The notes beneath the pieces were generated by a model. That model was not told the origin of the DNA and did not search any database. It saw only the letters and a program-made list of their open reading frames with translations. The position numbers and the translations under genes were made by a program. Positions 24,552 to 33,896 of a stretch of 64,000 nucleotides of DNA are shown here, piece by piece (the first letter of the stretch is position 1; each line of letters starts with the position of its first letter). The stretch covers positions 744,001 through 808,000 of the forward strand of contig NZ_FNWH01000006.1 in the NCBI RefSeq assembly GCF_900106585.1, written 5' to 3'. This DNA comes from Acidaminococcus timonensis (GTDB lineage: Bacteria; Bacillota; Negativicutes; Acidaminococcales; Acidaminococcaceae).

Positions 24552-24570
24552 TTGTCCATTCCTCCGCTTC

Positions 24571-25029
24571 TCACAGGATTTCTTCCAGCAGCAGCCCGTC
24601 CGGCAGCGGCACGGCCAGGAACTCGCTGAACACTACATAGATCAGGACCATCAGTACCGCAACGGTGATGGCCATATACTTTCCGGCAATGTGGAAATAG
24701 TGCATCATGCCAACCAGATAGATGATGGCAGAAAGATAGAAACCAACCAGGTACATGAGCACAAAGAAGCTGATACAGCCGAAGAAAAAGGTAAAGAACT
24801 GCCTGGACAGGAAGCCCTTCCAGACTTCTGGCAGGTCGTTGACCACTTTATAGTGGCCATGGCCGCTTACGCCCATCTTGACCAGCTGCATCAGGGTCAG
24901 CACGGTCAGAAGGCCGATGACGAATTTGGGGTAGCTCTGTGCCGCCGGAGGCAATTGCAGTGTTTCGTAAAAGAAGAAGGCACAGAACCCCAGCATAAAG
25001 ATCACTACACTAAGTTCCGATTTTTTCAT
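24571..25029 (-). CDS. tctB: Tripartite tricarboxylate transporter, small permease TctB
   Basis: A 152-residue protein with four hydrophobic segments (about 7-25, 37-53, 75-100 and 115-135), the TctB pattern. TctB is the poorly conserved small membrane subunit that pairs with TctA. The position between tctC and tctA supports the call more than sequence identity does. Between its start and tctC lies one copy of the dispersed palindromic repeat (25046-25096), so the transcript of the three genes carries this hairpin. Confidence 0.88.
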   Translation of the reverse strand: MKKSELSVVIFMLGFCAFFFYETLQLPPAAQSYPKFVIGLLTVLTLMQLVKMGVSGHGHYKVVNDLPEVWKGFLSRQFFTFFFGCISFFVLMYLVGFYLSAIIYLVGMMHYFHIAGKYMAITVAVLMVLIYVVFSEFLAVPLPDGLLLEEIL

Positions 25030-25045
25030 TTGATTTCACCTTTCT

Positions 25046-25096
25046 ATCCGCCCATTGCAAGGGCGGGGGACCAGCCGTATGGCTGGTGGTGGGTTC
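25046..25096 (+). repeat. REP-like dispersed repeat, copy 3, inside the tct operon
   Basis: ATCCGCCCATTGCAAGGGCG, GGGGACC, a core AGCCGTATGGCT, then GGTGGTGGGTTC. The same outer blocks as the copies at 6470-6526 and 6635-6685, in the tctB-tctC intergenic space. Confidence 0.85.
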
Positions 25097-25147
25097 TTAT
25101 ACAAAGGCCGGAAGCCGCCCTCCGGCAGCTCCCGGCCTGCCAGTCAG

Positions 25148-26143
25148 TCACGCATTGGTGTACAGCTTGCTGACCACGTCTTTGCAGAAGGTCATCTGTT
25201 CCTGGATCAGTTTGCCCAGTTCCTTGCTGTCCATGTAATGGAGTTCCAGTCCGGCGTTCTTGTGATCCCGGATGGTCTGTTCATCGGTCATGGTCATCTT
25301 GAAGGCGTCTTCGTAGAATTTGATGATGTTTTCCGGAGTGCCCTTCGGTGCCACCAGAGCACGGGCAGAACCATACCATTTGTTATAGTAGCCCAGTTCA
25401 CCCAGGGTGGGGACATCCTTGTAGGCATCCAGCCGTTTTTCACTGAACACACCCAGCAGTTTCAGGGCAGGGTTGTTGCCGCGGATCAGAGGTTCCACAT
25501 CGCCAAGTTTGGCGCAGGAGAAATCCACTTCGCCCTGACGCAGGGCCAGCAGCTGGTCAGCCGTACCGCCGTAGGGCACCGCATTGTATTGGAATTTGGC
25601 CGTGGTGGAAAGCAGTTGGGCCGCCGTATGGTTGGAAGCCTGCACGCCGTTGGTGGAAGCCTTCAGTTCGCCGGGATGGGCCTTGGCGTATTCCACCAGT
25701 TCCTTCAGGCTGTTGAACTTGCTGTCCTTCCGGACCACTACCACACCGGTTTCCTTCAGGTGGTTGCAGATGGGGACGATGCTCTTGTCATCAAAGGGAG
25801 CATTCTTGGCCAGGGCCAGGGTGGTGTAGGTGGGAAGATTGATGAAACCGATGGTATAGCCGTCCGGTTTGGCCTTGGCCAGTTCCGTCCAGCCGATTTT
25901 GCCATCCGCACCCGGTTTGTTTTCGATGACCAGGGTCTTGCCCACGAACTTCTCCGCGTCCTTGCACAGCACCCGGGCCCCGGTATCCGTACCGGACCCG
26001 GCCTTGTACGCAACGATCACCTTGATGTCCTTCTTGGGTTTCCATTCTCCCTGGTTCTTCTGGGCCGTCTTTCCTCCGCAGGCAGCCACCGCTACCGTCA
26101 GCGCACAGAGGGCAGAAGCCGCCAGCCATTTCTTCAGTTTCAT
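25148..26143 (-). CDS. tctC: Tripartite tricarboxylate transporter, substrate-binding lipoprotein TctC
   Basis: A 331-residue binding protein. The signal peptide ends in the lipobox VAVAAC near residue 22, followed by the Bug/TctC fold: PKKDIKVIVAYKAGSGTDTG at the N-terminus, GADGKIGWTELAKAKPDGYT, and the KGTPENIIKFYEDAFK segment near residue 262. TctC captures the carboxylate in the periplasm and delivers it to TctAB. It is the first gene of the minus-strand operon. The start at 26143 follows AAAGGAGGAACTTGTT. The ligand is unknown. Confidence 0.92.
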   Translation of the reverse strand: MKLKKWLAASALCALTVAVAACGGKTAQKNQGEWKPKKDIKVIVAYKAGSGTDTGARVLCKDAEKFVGKTLVIENKPGADGKIGWTELAKAKPDGYTIGFINLPTYTTLALAKNAPFDDKSIVPICNHLKETGVVVVRKDSKFNSLKELVEYAKAHPGELKASTNGVQASNHTAAQLLSTTAKFQYNAVPYGGTADQLLALRQGEVDFSCAKLGDVEPLIRGNNPALKLLGVFSEKRLDAYKDVPTLGELGYYNKWYGSARALVAPKGTPENIIKFYEDAFKMTMTDEQTIRDHKNAGLELHYMDSKELGKLIQEQMTFCKDVVSKLYTNA

Positions 26144-26200
26144 AACAAGTTCCTCCTTTGTAAAGTATGTGTAAAAAAAGTGTAAAAACTTTGCAATCTT

Positions 26201-26206
26201 ATTGTA
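26201..26206 (-). promoter_or_regulatory. Predicted extended -10 promoter of tctCBA
   Basis: On the minus strand TGC-TACAAT is an extended -10 about 57 bases before the tctC start. No good -35 is seen. Two near copies of GTGTAAAAA lie at 26169-26188 in the untranslated leader. Confidence 0.4.
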
Positions 26207-26332
26207 GCATATTTCCGAACATTCGCCTACAGATAATTTAGAGTACTGTGACAGAACAGTAAAGTCACGGCCGGAATTCCTTTTCCAGATCCTCCGGCCA
26301 TTTCCAGTTATTGTTTTATAAATTAATAATTA

Positions 26333-26362
26333 TTGTTAAAATCCTTCAAAATATGGTATACT
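26333..26362 (+). promoter_or_regulatory. Predicted promoter of gldA
   Basis: TTGTTA (26333-26338) and TATACT (26357-26362) are 18 bases apart with TGG before the -10. A small hairpin, ACCCGTCAGGAAGACGGGT (26379-26397), lies in the leader between promoter and ribosome site. Confidence 0.6.
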
Positions 26363-26418
26363 GATATCAAATAAGAGAACCCGTCAGGAAGACGGGTGGA
26401 TCCAAGGAGGAGATACGT

Positions 26419-27498
26419 ATGGCAAGACTTCGTTTGATGCGTGCACCGTTAAAGTATGTACAGGGCAAAGGGGCCCTGCTGGAATTCTACAATTACTTCA
26501 AGGATCTGGGCAAAAACTGGCTGTTCATCTGCAGCCGCAGCGGCAACCGTACCTGTCACGATCCCCTGGAAAAGGGCTTTGGCGATTCTGATACCCACCG
26601 CCATTATGAGGTGTTCGGCGGCATCTCCAGCGTAGGAGAAATCGAGAAGTTCCGGAAAATGGTCCGGGAGGAATCCATCGACGTGGTAGTGGGCGTGGGG
26701 GGCGGTTCCGCCATCGACACGGCCAAGGCCACGGCCTACTATGAAGGCAAGCGGGTGGTGATCATCCCCACGGTGGTGGCTACCGATGCTCCCTGTACCG
26801 GCCTGTCCGTGATCTACAATGATGACGGTTCCTTCAACACCTATCTGTTCTATCCCAACAACCCGGACGGAGTGCTGGTGGACAGTGACATCATCGCCCA
26901 TGCTCCGGTGAAATTCCTGGTGGCCGGTATGGGGGACGCCCTGGGGACTTATTTTGAAGCCCGGGCCTGCTACCGCACCGACGCTCCCAGCCTGGAAAAC
27001 GGCGGCATTACCCGCAGCGCCATGGCCCTGTGCGAACTGTGCTATGAGACCCTGCGCAACTACGGTGCCCAGGCCAAAATGGCCGTGGAAAAACAGGTGG
27101 TCACCCCGGCCCTGGATGCCATCATCGAGGCCAATGTGTACCTGTCCGGAGTGGGCGCCGACAACGGCGGCCTGGCCTGCGCCCATTCCTTCTATAACGG
27201 CATCACTTCCCTGGGTGGCCACAGTGCGCCCCATGGCAACTGCGTAGCCTTCGGCACCCTGGTGCAGCTGGTGCTGGAAGGGGTGGAAGAGGACGAATTC
27301 CGGGATGTGCAGGGCTTCTGCAAAGAAGTGGGTCTGCCCACCACCCTGGCCGAACTGGGGATCACCACCGATGAGCAGATCCGCCAGATCGCCAAAGCCG
27401 CCTGCGTACCCGGCGAAAGCATCCACAACATGGTGGCCGACGTGACGGAAGACCAGTTGTACGCCGCCATTGTGCAGGCCGACGCGCTGGGGAAATAA
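26419..27498 (+). CDS. gldA: Glycerol dehydrogenase (iron/zinc-type alcohol dehydrogenase)
   Basis: A 359-residue NAD-dependent dehydrogenase that interconverts glycerol and dihydroxyacetone. The nucleotide site VVVGVGGGSAIDTAKATAYY is near residue 95, with IIPTVVATDAPCTGLSVIY after it. Metal ligands are the Asp in GMGDALGTYFEA and the two His in CAHSFYNG and GHSAPHGNCVAFG. Length and order match GldA. The start at 26419 follows CAAGGAGGAGATACGT. It is a single-gene unit with its own promoter and a terminator downstream. Confidence 0.94.
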   Translation: MARLRLMRAPLKYVQGKGALLEFYNYFKDLGKNWLFICSRSGNRTCHDPLEKGFGDSDTHRHYEVFGGISSVGEIEKFRKMVREESIDVVVGVGGGSAIDTAKATAYYEGKRVVIIPTVVATDAPCTGLSVIYNDDGSFNTYLFYPNNPDGVLVDSDIIAHAPVKFLVAGMGDALGTYFEARACYRTDAPSLENGGITRSAMALCELCYETLRNYGAQAKMAVEKQVVTPALDAIIEANVYLSGVGADNGGLACAHSFYNGITSLGGHSAPHGNCVAFGTLVQLVLEGVEEDEFRDVQGFCKEVGLPTTLAELGITTDEQIRQIAKAACVPGESIHNMVADVTEDQLYAAIVQADALGK

Positions 27499-27507
27499 GA
27501 AAAGTAT

Positions 27508-27536
27508 TTGTCCTTTCCCCTTCCAGGGGGACACAA
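27508..27536. repeat. Degenerate member of the TTGTCCTT...GGACACAA palindrome family
   Basis: TTGTCCTTTCCCC followed by AGGGGGACACAA is an imperfect palindrome. It resembles the elements at 42487-42521, 45309-45335 and 59857-59881. Confidence 0.5.
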
Positions 27537-27545
27537 TATATATTG

Positions 27546-27574
27546 AACCCGTCCCTTTGGGGATGGGTTCTTTT
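27546..27574 (+). terminator. Terminator of gldA
   Basis: GAACCCGTCCC, loop TTTG, GGGATGGGTTC, then TTTT. The stem is 11 bp with one G-T wobble. Confidence 0.85.
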
Positions 27575-27581
27575 GATTTTA

Positions 27582-27590
27582 TGTTATAAT
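27582..27590 (+). promoter_or_regulatory. Predicted extended -10 promoter of the MATE gene
   Basis: TGTTATAAT (27582-27590) is an extended -10. No -35 at the right distance, as the gldA terminator lies there. Confidence 0.4.
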
Positions 27591-27655
27591 GAGTATCATA
27601 ACTCTTGAGTCCGCCTGCCCCGGCGGACAGAATGGTGGGATGCGCTACGGCTGAA

Positions 27656-29005
27656 ATGACAAAAGAACAACAAAAATACAAAAAAATGCTGGAAAGGCCG
27701 GTGAAGCCCCTGATCGCTTCCCTGGCCCTGCCTTCCATCGTGAGCATGTTGTGTACCAGTTTTTACAACATGGCCGACACCTATTTCGTCAGCAAACTGG
27801 ACACCGCTTCTACAGCGGCGGTGGGGGTGGCCTTTTCCACCATGGCGATCCTCCATGCCATCGCCTTTTTCTTCGGCATGGGGTCCGGCAACAGTATGAG
27901 CCGTCTCCTGGGGGCCAAAAGGCGTCCGGAGGCAGAAGTGATGGCCTCCACGGCCTTTTTCTATGCCTTTGTCTGCGGGATCCTCATCGCGTTTCTGGGC
28001 AATCTGTTTGCGCCCCAGCTGGCCGTGCTCATCGGTTCCACGCCCACCATCCTGCCCTATGCCATCCAATATATGGGCATCGTCCTCATGGGGGCCCCCT
28101 GGATGATAACCAGCCTGGTCATGAACAACCACCTGCGTTTCCAGGGCAGTGCCGCTTTCGGCATGGTAGGCATCACCATCGGAGGCTTCCTGAATATGTT
28201 TCTGGATCCGCTGTTCATTTTTCAATTCCACATGGGCGTGGCCGGGGCAGCTCTGGCCACCATCCTGAGCCAGGGAGTCAGCTTCTGTATCCTGTTTGCC
28301 ATGACGAGGCGGGGAGGGAACATCCCCATCCGGCTGGGGAACATCCATCCCTCCCGGGCCATCTGGAAGGAAATCGTGGCCGGCGGGGCGCCTTCCCTGG
28401 TACGGCAGGGCACCCAGAGCCTTTCCACCATCTTCCTGAACGTGTCCGCCGGGGCTTTCGGCGATGCAGCCATTGCGGCCATGAGCATCGTCACCCGGCT
28501 CAGCTTCTTTGCAGCTTCGGTGATCATCGGCTTCGGCCAGGGGTTCCAGCCCGTATGCGGGTTCAGCTACGGGGCTCGGAAATTTGGCCGGCTGCGGGAA
28601 GGGTTCTGGTTCGCCGTCAAGGCGGGGACGGTGTTTTCCCTGCTGGCTGCCCTGGTGGCCATTTCCTTCGCCACCCCCATCCTGGAACAGTTCCGGGATG
28701 ATCCTCTGGTCATCGCCATCGGCACCCGGACCCTGCGCTGCCAGGCCTATACCTTCGTGCTGGTGCCTCTCACCATTTTGACCAACATGTGCCTGCAGAC
28801 CACCCGCCGCACAGCCGGTGCCATGGTAGTGGCCGCCGGACGGAGCGGGCTGTTCCTGGTGCCGGCCCTTCTGGTACTGCCGGCGCTCTGGGGGCTGGAC
28901 GGCCTGGTATGGTGCCAGAGCGTATCCGATGTCTGCGCCTTCACACTGGCTGCCCTGCTGATCCGGAAGTTTCTCCGGACCATCCCGGCAAAGGACCAGG
29001 GGTAA
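27656..29005 (+). CDS. MATE family multidrug/Na+ antiporter
   Basis: A polytopic protein of about 449 residues and 12 hydrophobic segments. Conserved MATE features are PLIASLALPSIVSMLCTSFYNMADTYFVSKL near the N-terminus, GMGSGNSMSRLLGA, and in the second half VIIGFGQGFQPVCGFSYGAR. MATE proteins export cationic drugs or metabolites using Na+ or H+. The start is uncertain: ATG 27656 gives the family-like MTKEQQKYKKML, but an in-frame ATG at 27632 has GGCGGA upstream and would add 8 residues. It stands alone after gldA. The substrate is unknown. Confidence 0.9.
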   Translation: MTKEQQKYKKMLERPVKPLIASLALPSIVSMLCTSFYNMADTYFVSKLDTASTAAVGVAFSTMAILHAIAFFFGMGSGNSMSRLLGAKRRPEAEVMASTAFFYAFVCGILIAFLGNLFAPQLAVLIGSTPTILPYAIQYMGIVLMGAPWMITSLVMNNHLRFQGSAAFGMVGITIGGFLNMFLDPLFIFQFHMGVAGAALATILSQGVSFCILFAMTRRGGNIPIRLGNIHPSRAIWKEIVAGGAPSLVRQGTQSLSTIFLNVSAGAFGDAAIAAMSIVTRLSFFAASVIIGFGQGFQPVCGFSYGARKFGRLREGFWFAVKAGTVFSLLAALVAISFATPILEQFRDDPLVIAIGTRTLRCQAYTFVLVPLTILTNMCLQTTRRTAGAMVVAAGRSGLFLVPALLVLPALWGLDGLVWCQSVSDVCAFTLAALLIRKFLRTIPAKDQG

Positions 29006-29149
29006 GGTTTTCCCGGTTGGCTTTCTGTGCATACAGTTGTATAATTATTGCTATAATGTGTTTTCTTGAAAAATCCATCCAGCAGGAACTGCTGCACGAT
29101 ATTCCTCATTGGGCGCCGTCCTGTCTGCACAATCAAAGGAGGAAGTGAC

Positions 29150-30301
29150 ATGAGAAAATCCAATTGCCTGGCAATGATCCTGGCCGGTGGCAAGGGCAGT
29201 CGCCTGGGCGTATTGACCAAGGACCTGGCCAAGCCGGGCCTGCTGTTCGGCGGTAAATACCGCATCATTGATTTTCCGTTAAGCAATTGCCGGAATTCCG
29301 GTATCTCCACCGTAGGCATCCTGACCCAGTACCAGCCCCTGGAACTGAACTGGTACATCGGCAACGGCAGTTCCTGGAACCTGGATTCGGACGTGGGCGG
29401 CACCTTCGTACTGCCTCCCTACCAGAGTGACGGGGGCAGCAACTGGTACCGGGGCACCGCGGACGCCATTTACCAGAACCTGAATTTCGTGGATATGGTG
29501 GGGGACGATTATGTCCTGATCCTGTCCGGGGACCACATCTATTCCATGGACTATGCCAAAATGCTGAATTTCCACAAAAAGCACGGGGCCCAGGTAACCA
29601 TCGGCACCATCCGGGTACCCTGGAACGAAGCCAGCCGCTTCGGCATCATGGTGGCCGACGGCCAGATGAAGATCACCAAATTCCAGGAGAAGCCGGCCAA
29701 ACCGGAAAGCAACCTGGCTTCCATGGGCATTTACATCTTCAACCGGAGCATCCTGGAACAATACCTGAAGGCCGATGCCGCCGACGAACACAGCGACCAC
29801 GATTTCGGCAAGAACGTGATCCCCGCCATGCTCCACGATCAGCTGGCCCTGTATGCGTACCCGTTCGAAGGGTACTGGAAGGACGTGGGCACCATCGACA
29901 GCCTGTGGCAGGCCAATATGGACCTGCTGGCCGACGAACCGCCCATGGACCTGCGCAACAAAGACTGGCGCATCTATTCCGGCAACCTGAATTTCCCGCC
30001 TCATTTCATCGGTCCCAAGGGGTCCGCCAAGAGCTCTCTCATTGCGGAAGGGTCCGAAGTGCTGGGCACCGTGACCAACTCCGTCATCTTCTATGACGTG
30101 GTCATCCAGGAGGGGGCCCGGGTGACCAACTCCGTAATCATGCCCGGTACCGTGGTGGAAAAGAATGCCGTGGTGGAGAAAGCCATCCTGGGCGAACACT
30201 GCGTGGTGGAAGCCGGAGCCACTTTCCGCAACAGCGACGGCAGCGTGGCCGTACTGGGCCGTGGCGGACGATGCAGCAAAGCAGCCAAGGAGGGGAAATA
30301 A
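29150..30301 (+). CDS. glgC: Glucose-1-phosphate adenylyltransferase, catalytic GlgC
   Basis: A 383-residue ADP-glucose pyrophosphorylase, the committed step of glycogen synthesis. The nucleotide motif [18 protein letters not shown] is at the N-terminus with [20 protein letters not shown] after it. [11 protein letters not shown], the sugar-phosphate region [11 protein letters not shown] and a C-terminal left-handed beta-helix follow. The start at 29150 follows AAAGGAGGAAGTGAC. It is the first gene of a seven-gene plus-strand operon, 2 bases before glgD. In Firmicutes GlgC and GlgD form a heterotetramer with GlgC as catalyst. Confidence 0.96.
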   Translation: MRKSNCLAMILAGGKGSRLGVLTKDLAKPGLLFGGKYRIIDFPLSNCRNSGISTVGILTQYQPLELNWYIGNGSSWNLDSDVGGTFVLPPYQSDGGSNWYRGTADAIYQNLNFVDMVGDDYVLILSGDHIYSMDYAKMLNFHKKHGAQVTIGTIRVPWNEASRFGIMVADGQMKITKFQEKPAKPESNLASMGIYIFNRSILEQYLKADAADEHSDHDFGKNVIPAMLHDQLALYAYPFEGYWKDVGTIDSLWQANMDLLADEPPMDLRNKDWRIYSGNLNFPPHFIGPKGSAKSSLIAEGSEVLGTVTNSVIFYDVVIQEGARVTNSVIMPGTVVEKNAVVEKAILGEHCVVEAGATFRNSDGSVAVLGRGGRCSKAAKEGK

Positions 30302-30303
30302 CC

Positions 30304-31410
30304 ATGACCAGAGAAATGATCGGACTCATCAATATGCGCAATGCCCTGCCTCTGAAGGAAATCAACGAAAGCCGGCCGGTGACCAGCATCCCCATCGGGG
30401 GCAAATACCGGCTCATCGACTTCACCCTGAGCAACATGGTGAATTCCGGCATCACCACTGTGGGGCTGCTGCTGCCCCACCAGTCCCGTTCCATCCTGGA
30501 CCATATCCGTTCCGGCAAGGAATGGGGCCTGGCCCACAAAGGCGACGGCCTGTTCTACCTGCCCGAGGAAAACGGCAAGGAAAGCGAAGGGGACATCGAT
30601 ACCTATTATAAGAACCTGCTGTTCGTGAAACGGGGCAAGAGCAAATACCTGCTCCTCAGTTCCGGCAACATGGTGATCAACATCGATTACGAGGAAGCCC
30701 TCCATTTCCACCGGAAACACAATGCGGACGTGACCCTGATCTACCAGAAGGTCCCGGCTGATTGTCCGGAGGAAGGCTATACCCTGACCTTCAGCGACAA
30801 GGACCGGGTCCTGGAACTGAACAAACCGGCCACCCTTTCCGAAGGGGACAACAAGTTCCTGGGCTGCATCCTGATCGATTGTGAAATATTCCAGGATTCC
30901 ATTGAAAAATCCTATGCAGAAGGCTATCATCATTTCATCGGAGACGTACTGGCCACAAGCCTGAAGCGGCTGCGGGTGTTCGGGTATGAGTTCAAGGGCT
31001 ATGCCAAAAGGGTGGGCAGCGTGGAAAGCTATTTCCAGGTGAACATGGACCTGCTGGATCCCAGGACCTGGCGGGAACTGCTGAACCCCAATCCCCAGCA
31101 CCGGATCTACACCAAGATCAACGATGAGGCCCCGGCCAAATACATGGAAGAAGCCAAAGCCTCCAACTGTCTGATCGCTAACGGCTGCATCATCGAAGGC
31201 ACGGTGGAGAATTCCATTTTCTTCCGCCGGGTAAAGGTGGGCAGGAACGCCGTGGTGAAAAACAGCATCATCATGCAGTATACGGAAATCGGTGATGATG
31301 CCCGTCTGGACCATGTGATCTGCGACAAGAACACGGTGATCCAGCCGGAAGCGGCTCTTTCGGGCACGGACGAACAGCCCCTGTGCATCGGCAAGAAGGC
31401 CGTACTGTAA
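30304..31410 (+). CDS. glgD: Glucose-1-phosphate adenylyltransferase subunit GlgD
   Basis: A 368-residue regulatory subunit of ADP-glucose pyrophosphorylase. It keeps the fold but lacks the GlgC catalytic signature: the N-terminus reads ALPLKEINESRPVTSIPIGG where GlgC has the GGKGSRL loop. GGKYRLIDFTLSNMVNSGI and the C-terminal beta-helix (NGCIIEGTVENSIFFRRVKV) are present. GlgD raises the activity of GlgC in low-GC Gram-positives. The start at 30304 follows AAGGAGGGGAAATAACC. It is placed between glgC and glgP in the operon. Confidence 0.95.
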   Translation: MTREMIGLINMRNALPLKEINESRPVTSIPIGGKYRLIDFTLSNMVNSGITTVGLLLPHQSRSILDHIRSGKEWGLAHKGDGLFYLPEENGKESEGDIDTYYKNLLFVKRGKSKYLLLSSGNMVINIDYEEALHFHRKHNADVTLIYQKVPADCPEEGYTLTFSDKDRVLELNKPATLSEGDNKFLGCILIDCEIFQDSIEKSYAEGYHHFIGDVLATSLKRLRVFGYEFKGYAKRVGSVESYFQVNMDLLDPRTWRELLNPNPQHRIYTKINDEAPAKYMEEAKASNCLIANGCIIEGTVENSIFFRRVKVGRNAVVKNSIIMQYTEIGDDARLDHVICDKNTVIQPEAALSGTDEQPLCIGKKAVL

Positions 31411-31434
31411 GAAAGGAACGAGTAGGACAGGCCT

Positions 31435-33870
31435 ATGAAAAAGTGGCAGGATAAAGAGGAATTCAAGGCGCTATTTACCGAAAAGGCCCATATCCTGTGG
31501 GAAAAAGAGATCCAGGACATGAACCGGAATGAAGTGTACCAGACCCTGGCCTTCATGATCCGGGACCTGATCAGCGATGACTGGGTGGCCACCAACCGCC
31601 GGTATGACCAGGAAAAAGCCAAACAGGTGTACTATTTTTCCATTGAATTCCTGATCGGACGGCTGCTGGACTCCAACCTGATCGGGCTGGATATGGAGGC
31701 GCTGTGCCGGGAAGGGCTGGCTGACCTGGGCTGGGACCTGGACCAGGTGATCCCTGCAGAACGGGACCCGGGACTGGGTAACGGCGGCCTGGGACGGCTG
31801 GCAGCCGGCTTCATCGATTCTCTGGCCGCACTGCAGCTGCCCGGCCACGGCAACAGCATCCGCTACCAGTACGGCCTGTTCAAACAGAAGATCATCGACG
31901 AACAGCAGGTGGAGCTGCCTGACAACTGGCTGGTGGACGGCTACCCCTGGGAAGTGAAGAAGGTGGACAAGGCCGTGTACGTGCGGTTCGGAGGAAATGC
32001 CTATATGCGTCCGGACGGCCACGGCGGCCTGGAATGTGTCCATGAAAAATATGACACCGTACGGGCCGTGCCCTACGACGTGCCCATCATCGGCTACCAC
32101 AACGACACGGTGAACACCCTGCGGCTGTGGCGGGCCGAATATTCCCGGGAGGAAGTGTACCGGGAACTGACCATCGGCGACCGGCACCGGGCCTTCCGCT
32201 ACAAGGACAATGTGCAGCAGATCTCCCGGTTTTTATACCCGGATGACAGCACGGAGGAAGGCCGCCGGCTGCGGCTCATGCAGGAATACTTCTTCGTGAG
32301 CGCTGGCATCCAGAGCATTGTCCGCCATTACAAGAAAAAATATAAAAAGAGCCTGTACGATTTCCATAAATACGTGGCCATCCACATCAACGATACCCAT
32401 CCGGCCCTGGCCATCCCCGAGCTCATGCGCATCCTCATGGATGACGAGGGGCTGAGCTGGGATGCGGCCTGGGAAGTGACCACGAAGACCATGGCCTACA
32501 CGAACCACACCATTTTGCCGGAAGCCATGGAAAAATGGGATATCCCCTTGTTCAAGAGCCTGCTGCCCCGGATCTACCTGATCATCGACGAGATCAACCG
32601 CCGGTGGCTGGAAGAGGTGCGGGAAGTATTCCCCGGCGACGAGGAAAAGGCCAGGGGCGTGGCCGTGCTGTGGGGCGGACAGGTCCACATGGCCCATCTG
32701 GCCGTGCTGGGCAGCCACAGCGTGAACGGGGTGGCGGAAATCCATTCCCAGATCCTGAAGGATTCCACCCTGCACCCGTTCTACACCTGTTTCCCCCAGC
32801 GGTTCTCCAACAAGACCAACGGCATCACCCATCGTCGCTGGCTGATCCAGTCCAACCCCCAGCTGTCCGCCCTGCTGGATGACTGCATCGGGGACGGCTG
32901 GCGGCAGGACCCGTCCAGGCTCATCGAATTCGAGCCCTACGCCACGGATCCTGAAGTCCAGGAGCGCCTGGGCCGCATCAAGCGGGCCCGGAAGGAAGTA
33001 TTGGCCCGGTACATCGAAAAGACCACCGGCACTACCGTGGACCTGGATTCCATCTTCGATGCCCAGGTAAAGCGCATCCATCTGTACAAGCGCCAGACCC
33101 TGAACATCCTCCACGTGCTGTACCAGTACCTGCAGCTGCGGGACCACCCGGAAAAGACCATCATCCCCCATACCTACCTGTTCGCCGGCAAGGCGGCAGC
33201 CAGCTACGGGGAAGCCAAGGAGACCATCCGGCTCATCAATGTGGTAGCCAACCTGGTGAACAGCGACCCCCGGGTGAGCAAGCTCATGAAAGTGGTGTTC
33301 CTGGAGAACTATGACGTGTCCCTGGCCCAGCTGATCATGCCGGCCACGGATGTGAGCGAGCAGATCTCCACTGCCGGCAAGGAAGCCTCCGGTACGGGCA
33401 ACATGAAGTTCATGATGAACGGGGCCATCACCCTGGGCACCCTGGACGGGGCCAACGTGGAGATCCACCGGGAGGTGGGGGACGACAACTGTGTGATCTT
33501 CGGCCTGCGAGCCGAGGAAGTGATGGCTTACTACCACAACGGCAACTATTCCTCCTGGTCCATGTACACCGGCGACCCGGACATCCACCGTCTGATGGAC
33601 GACCTGGTGAACCTGAAGCTGGGAGGCGAGCATTTCGGCATGCTGTACGATTCCTTCCTGGACCGGAACGACGAATACTTTGTGCTGAAGGATTTCAAGC
33701 CCTACTGTGCTGCCCAGGAAGAGATCGAACAGCGGTATAAGGACCAGAAGGGCTGGCGGAAGAGCAGTGCCATCAACATTGCTCATTCCGGCTATTTCTC
33801 CACCGACCGGACCATCCGCCAGTACGCGGAGGACATCTGGCACATCAAACCGGTGGGACCGAAAAAATAA
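31435..33870 (+). CDS. glgP: Glycogen/maltodextrin phosphorylase
   Basis: An 811-residue GT35 phosphorylase that releases glucose-1-phosphate from glycogen. The PLP site region EASGTGNMKFMMNGAITLGT is near residue 650, with LDGANVEIHREVGDDN directly after. The N-terminal half has RDPGLGNGGLGRLAAGFIDS and HINDTHPALAIPELMRIL, and QISTAGKEASGTGN is also typical. Length is standard. The start at 31435 follows AAAGGAACGAGTAGGACAGG. It allows the operon both to make and to break glycogen, together with glgC/D/A/B. Confidence 0.96.
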   Translation: MKKWQDKEEFKALFTEKAHILWEKEIQDMNRNEVYQTLAFMIRDLISDDWVATNRRYDQEKAKQVYYFSIEFLIGRLLDSNLIGLDMEALCREGLADLGWDLDQVIPAERDPGLGNGGLGRLAAGFIDSLAALQLPGHGNSIRYQYGLFKQKIIDEQQVELPDNWLVDGYPWEVKKVDKAVYVRFGGNAYMRPDGHGGLECVHEKYDTVRAVPYDVPIIGYHNDTVNTLRLWRAEYSREEVYRELTIGDRHRAFRYKDNVQQISRFLYPDDSTEEGRRLRLMQEYFFVSAGIQSIVRHYKKKYKKSLYDFHKYVAIHINDTHPALAIPELMRILMDDEGLSWDAAWEVTTKTMAYTNHTILPEAMEKWDIPLFKSLLPRIYLIIDEINRRWLEEVREVFPGDEEKARGVAVLWGGQVHMAHLAVLGSHSVNGVAEIHSQILKDSTLHPFYTCFPQRFSNKTNGITHRRWLIQSNPQLSALLDDCIGDGWRQDPSRLIEFEPYATDPEVQERLGRIKRARKEVLARYIEKTTGTTVDLDSIFDAQVKRIHLYKRQTLNILHVLYQYLQLRDHPEKTIIPHTYLFAGKAAASYGEAKETIRLINVVANLVNSDPRVSKLMKVVFLENYDVSLAQLIMPATDVSEQISTAGKEASGTGNMKFMMNGAITLGTLDGANVEIHREVGDDNCVIFGLRAEEVMAYYHNGNYSSWSMYTGDPDIHRLMDDLVNLKLGGEHFGMLYDSFLDRNDEYFVLKDFKPYCAAQEEIEQRYKDQKGWRKSSAINIAHSGYFSTDRTIRQYAEDIWHIKPVGPKK

Positions 33871-33896
33871 CGATTGGAAACAGGGAGGCATGGACC

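Noticed and set aside
23529-24629. A 366-codon plus-strand frame opposite tctA
   Set aside because: Antisense to tctA, no ribosome site, low-complexity Gly/Gln/Asp/His composition.
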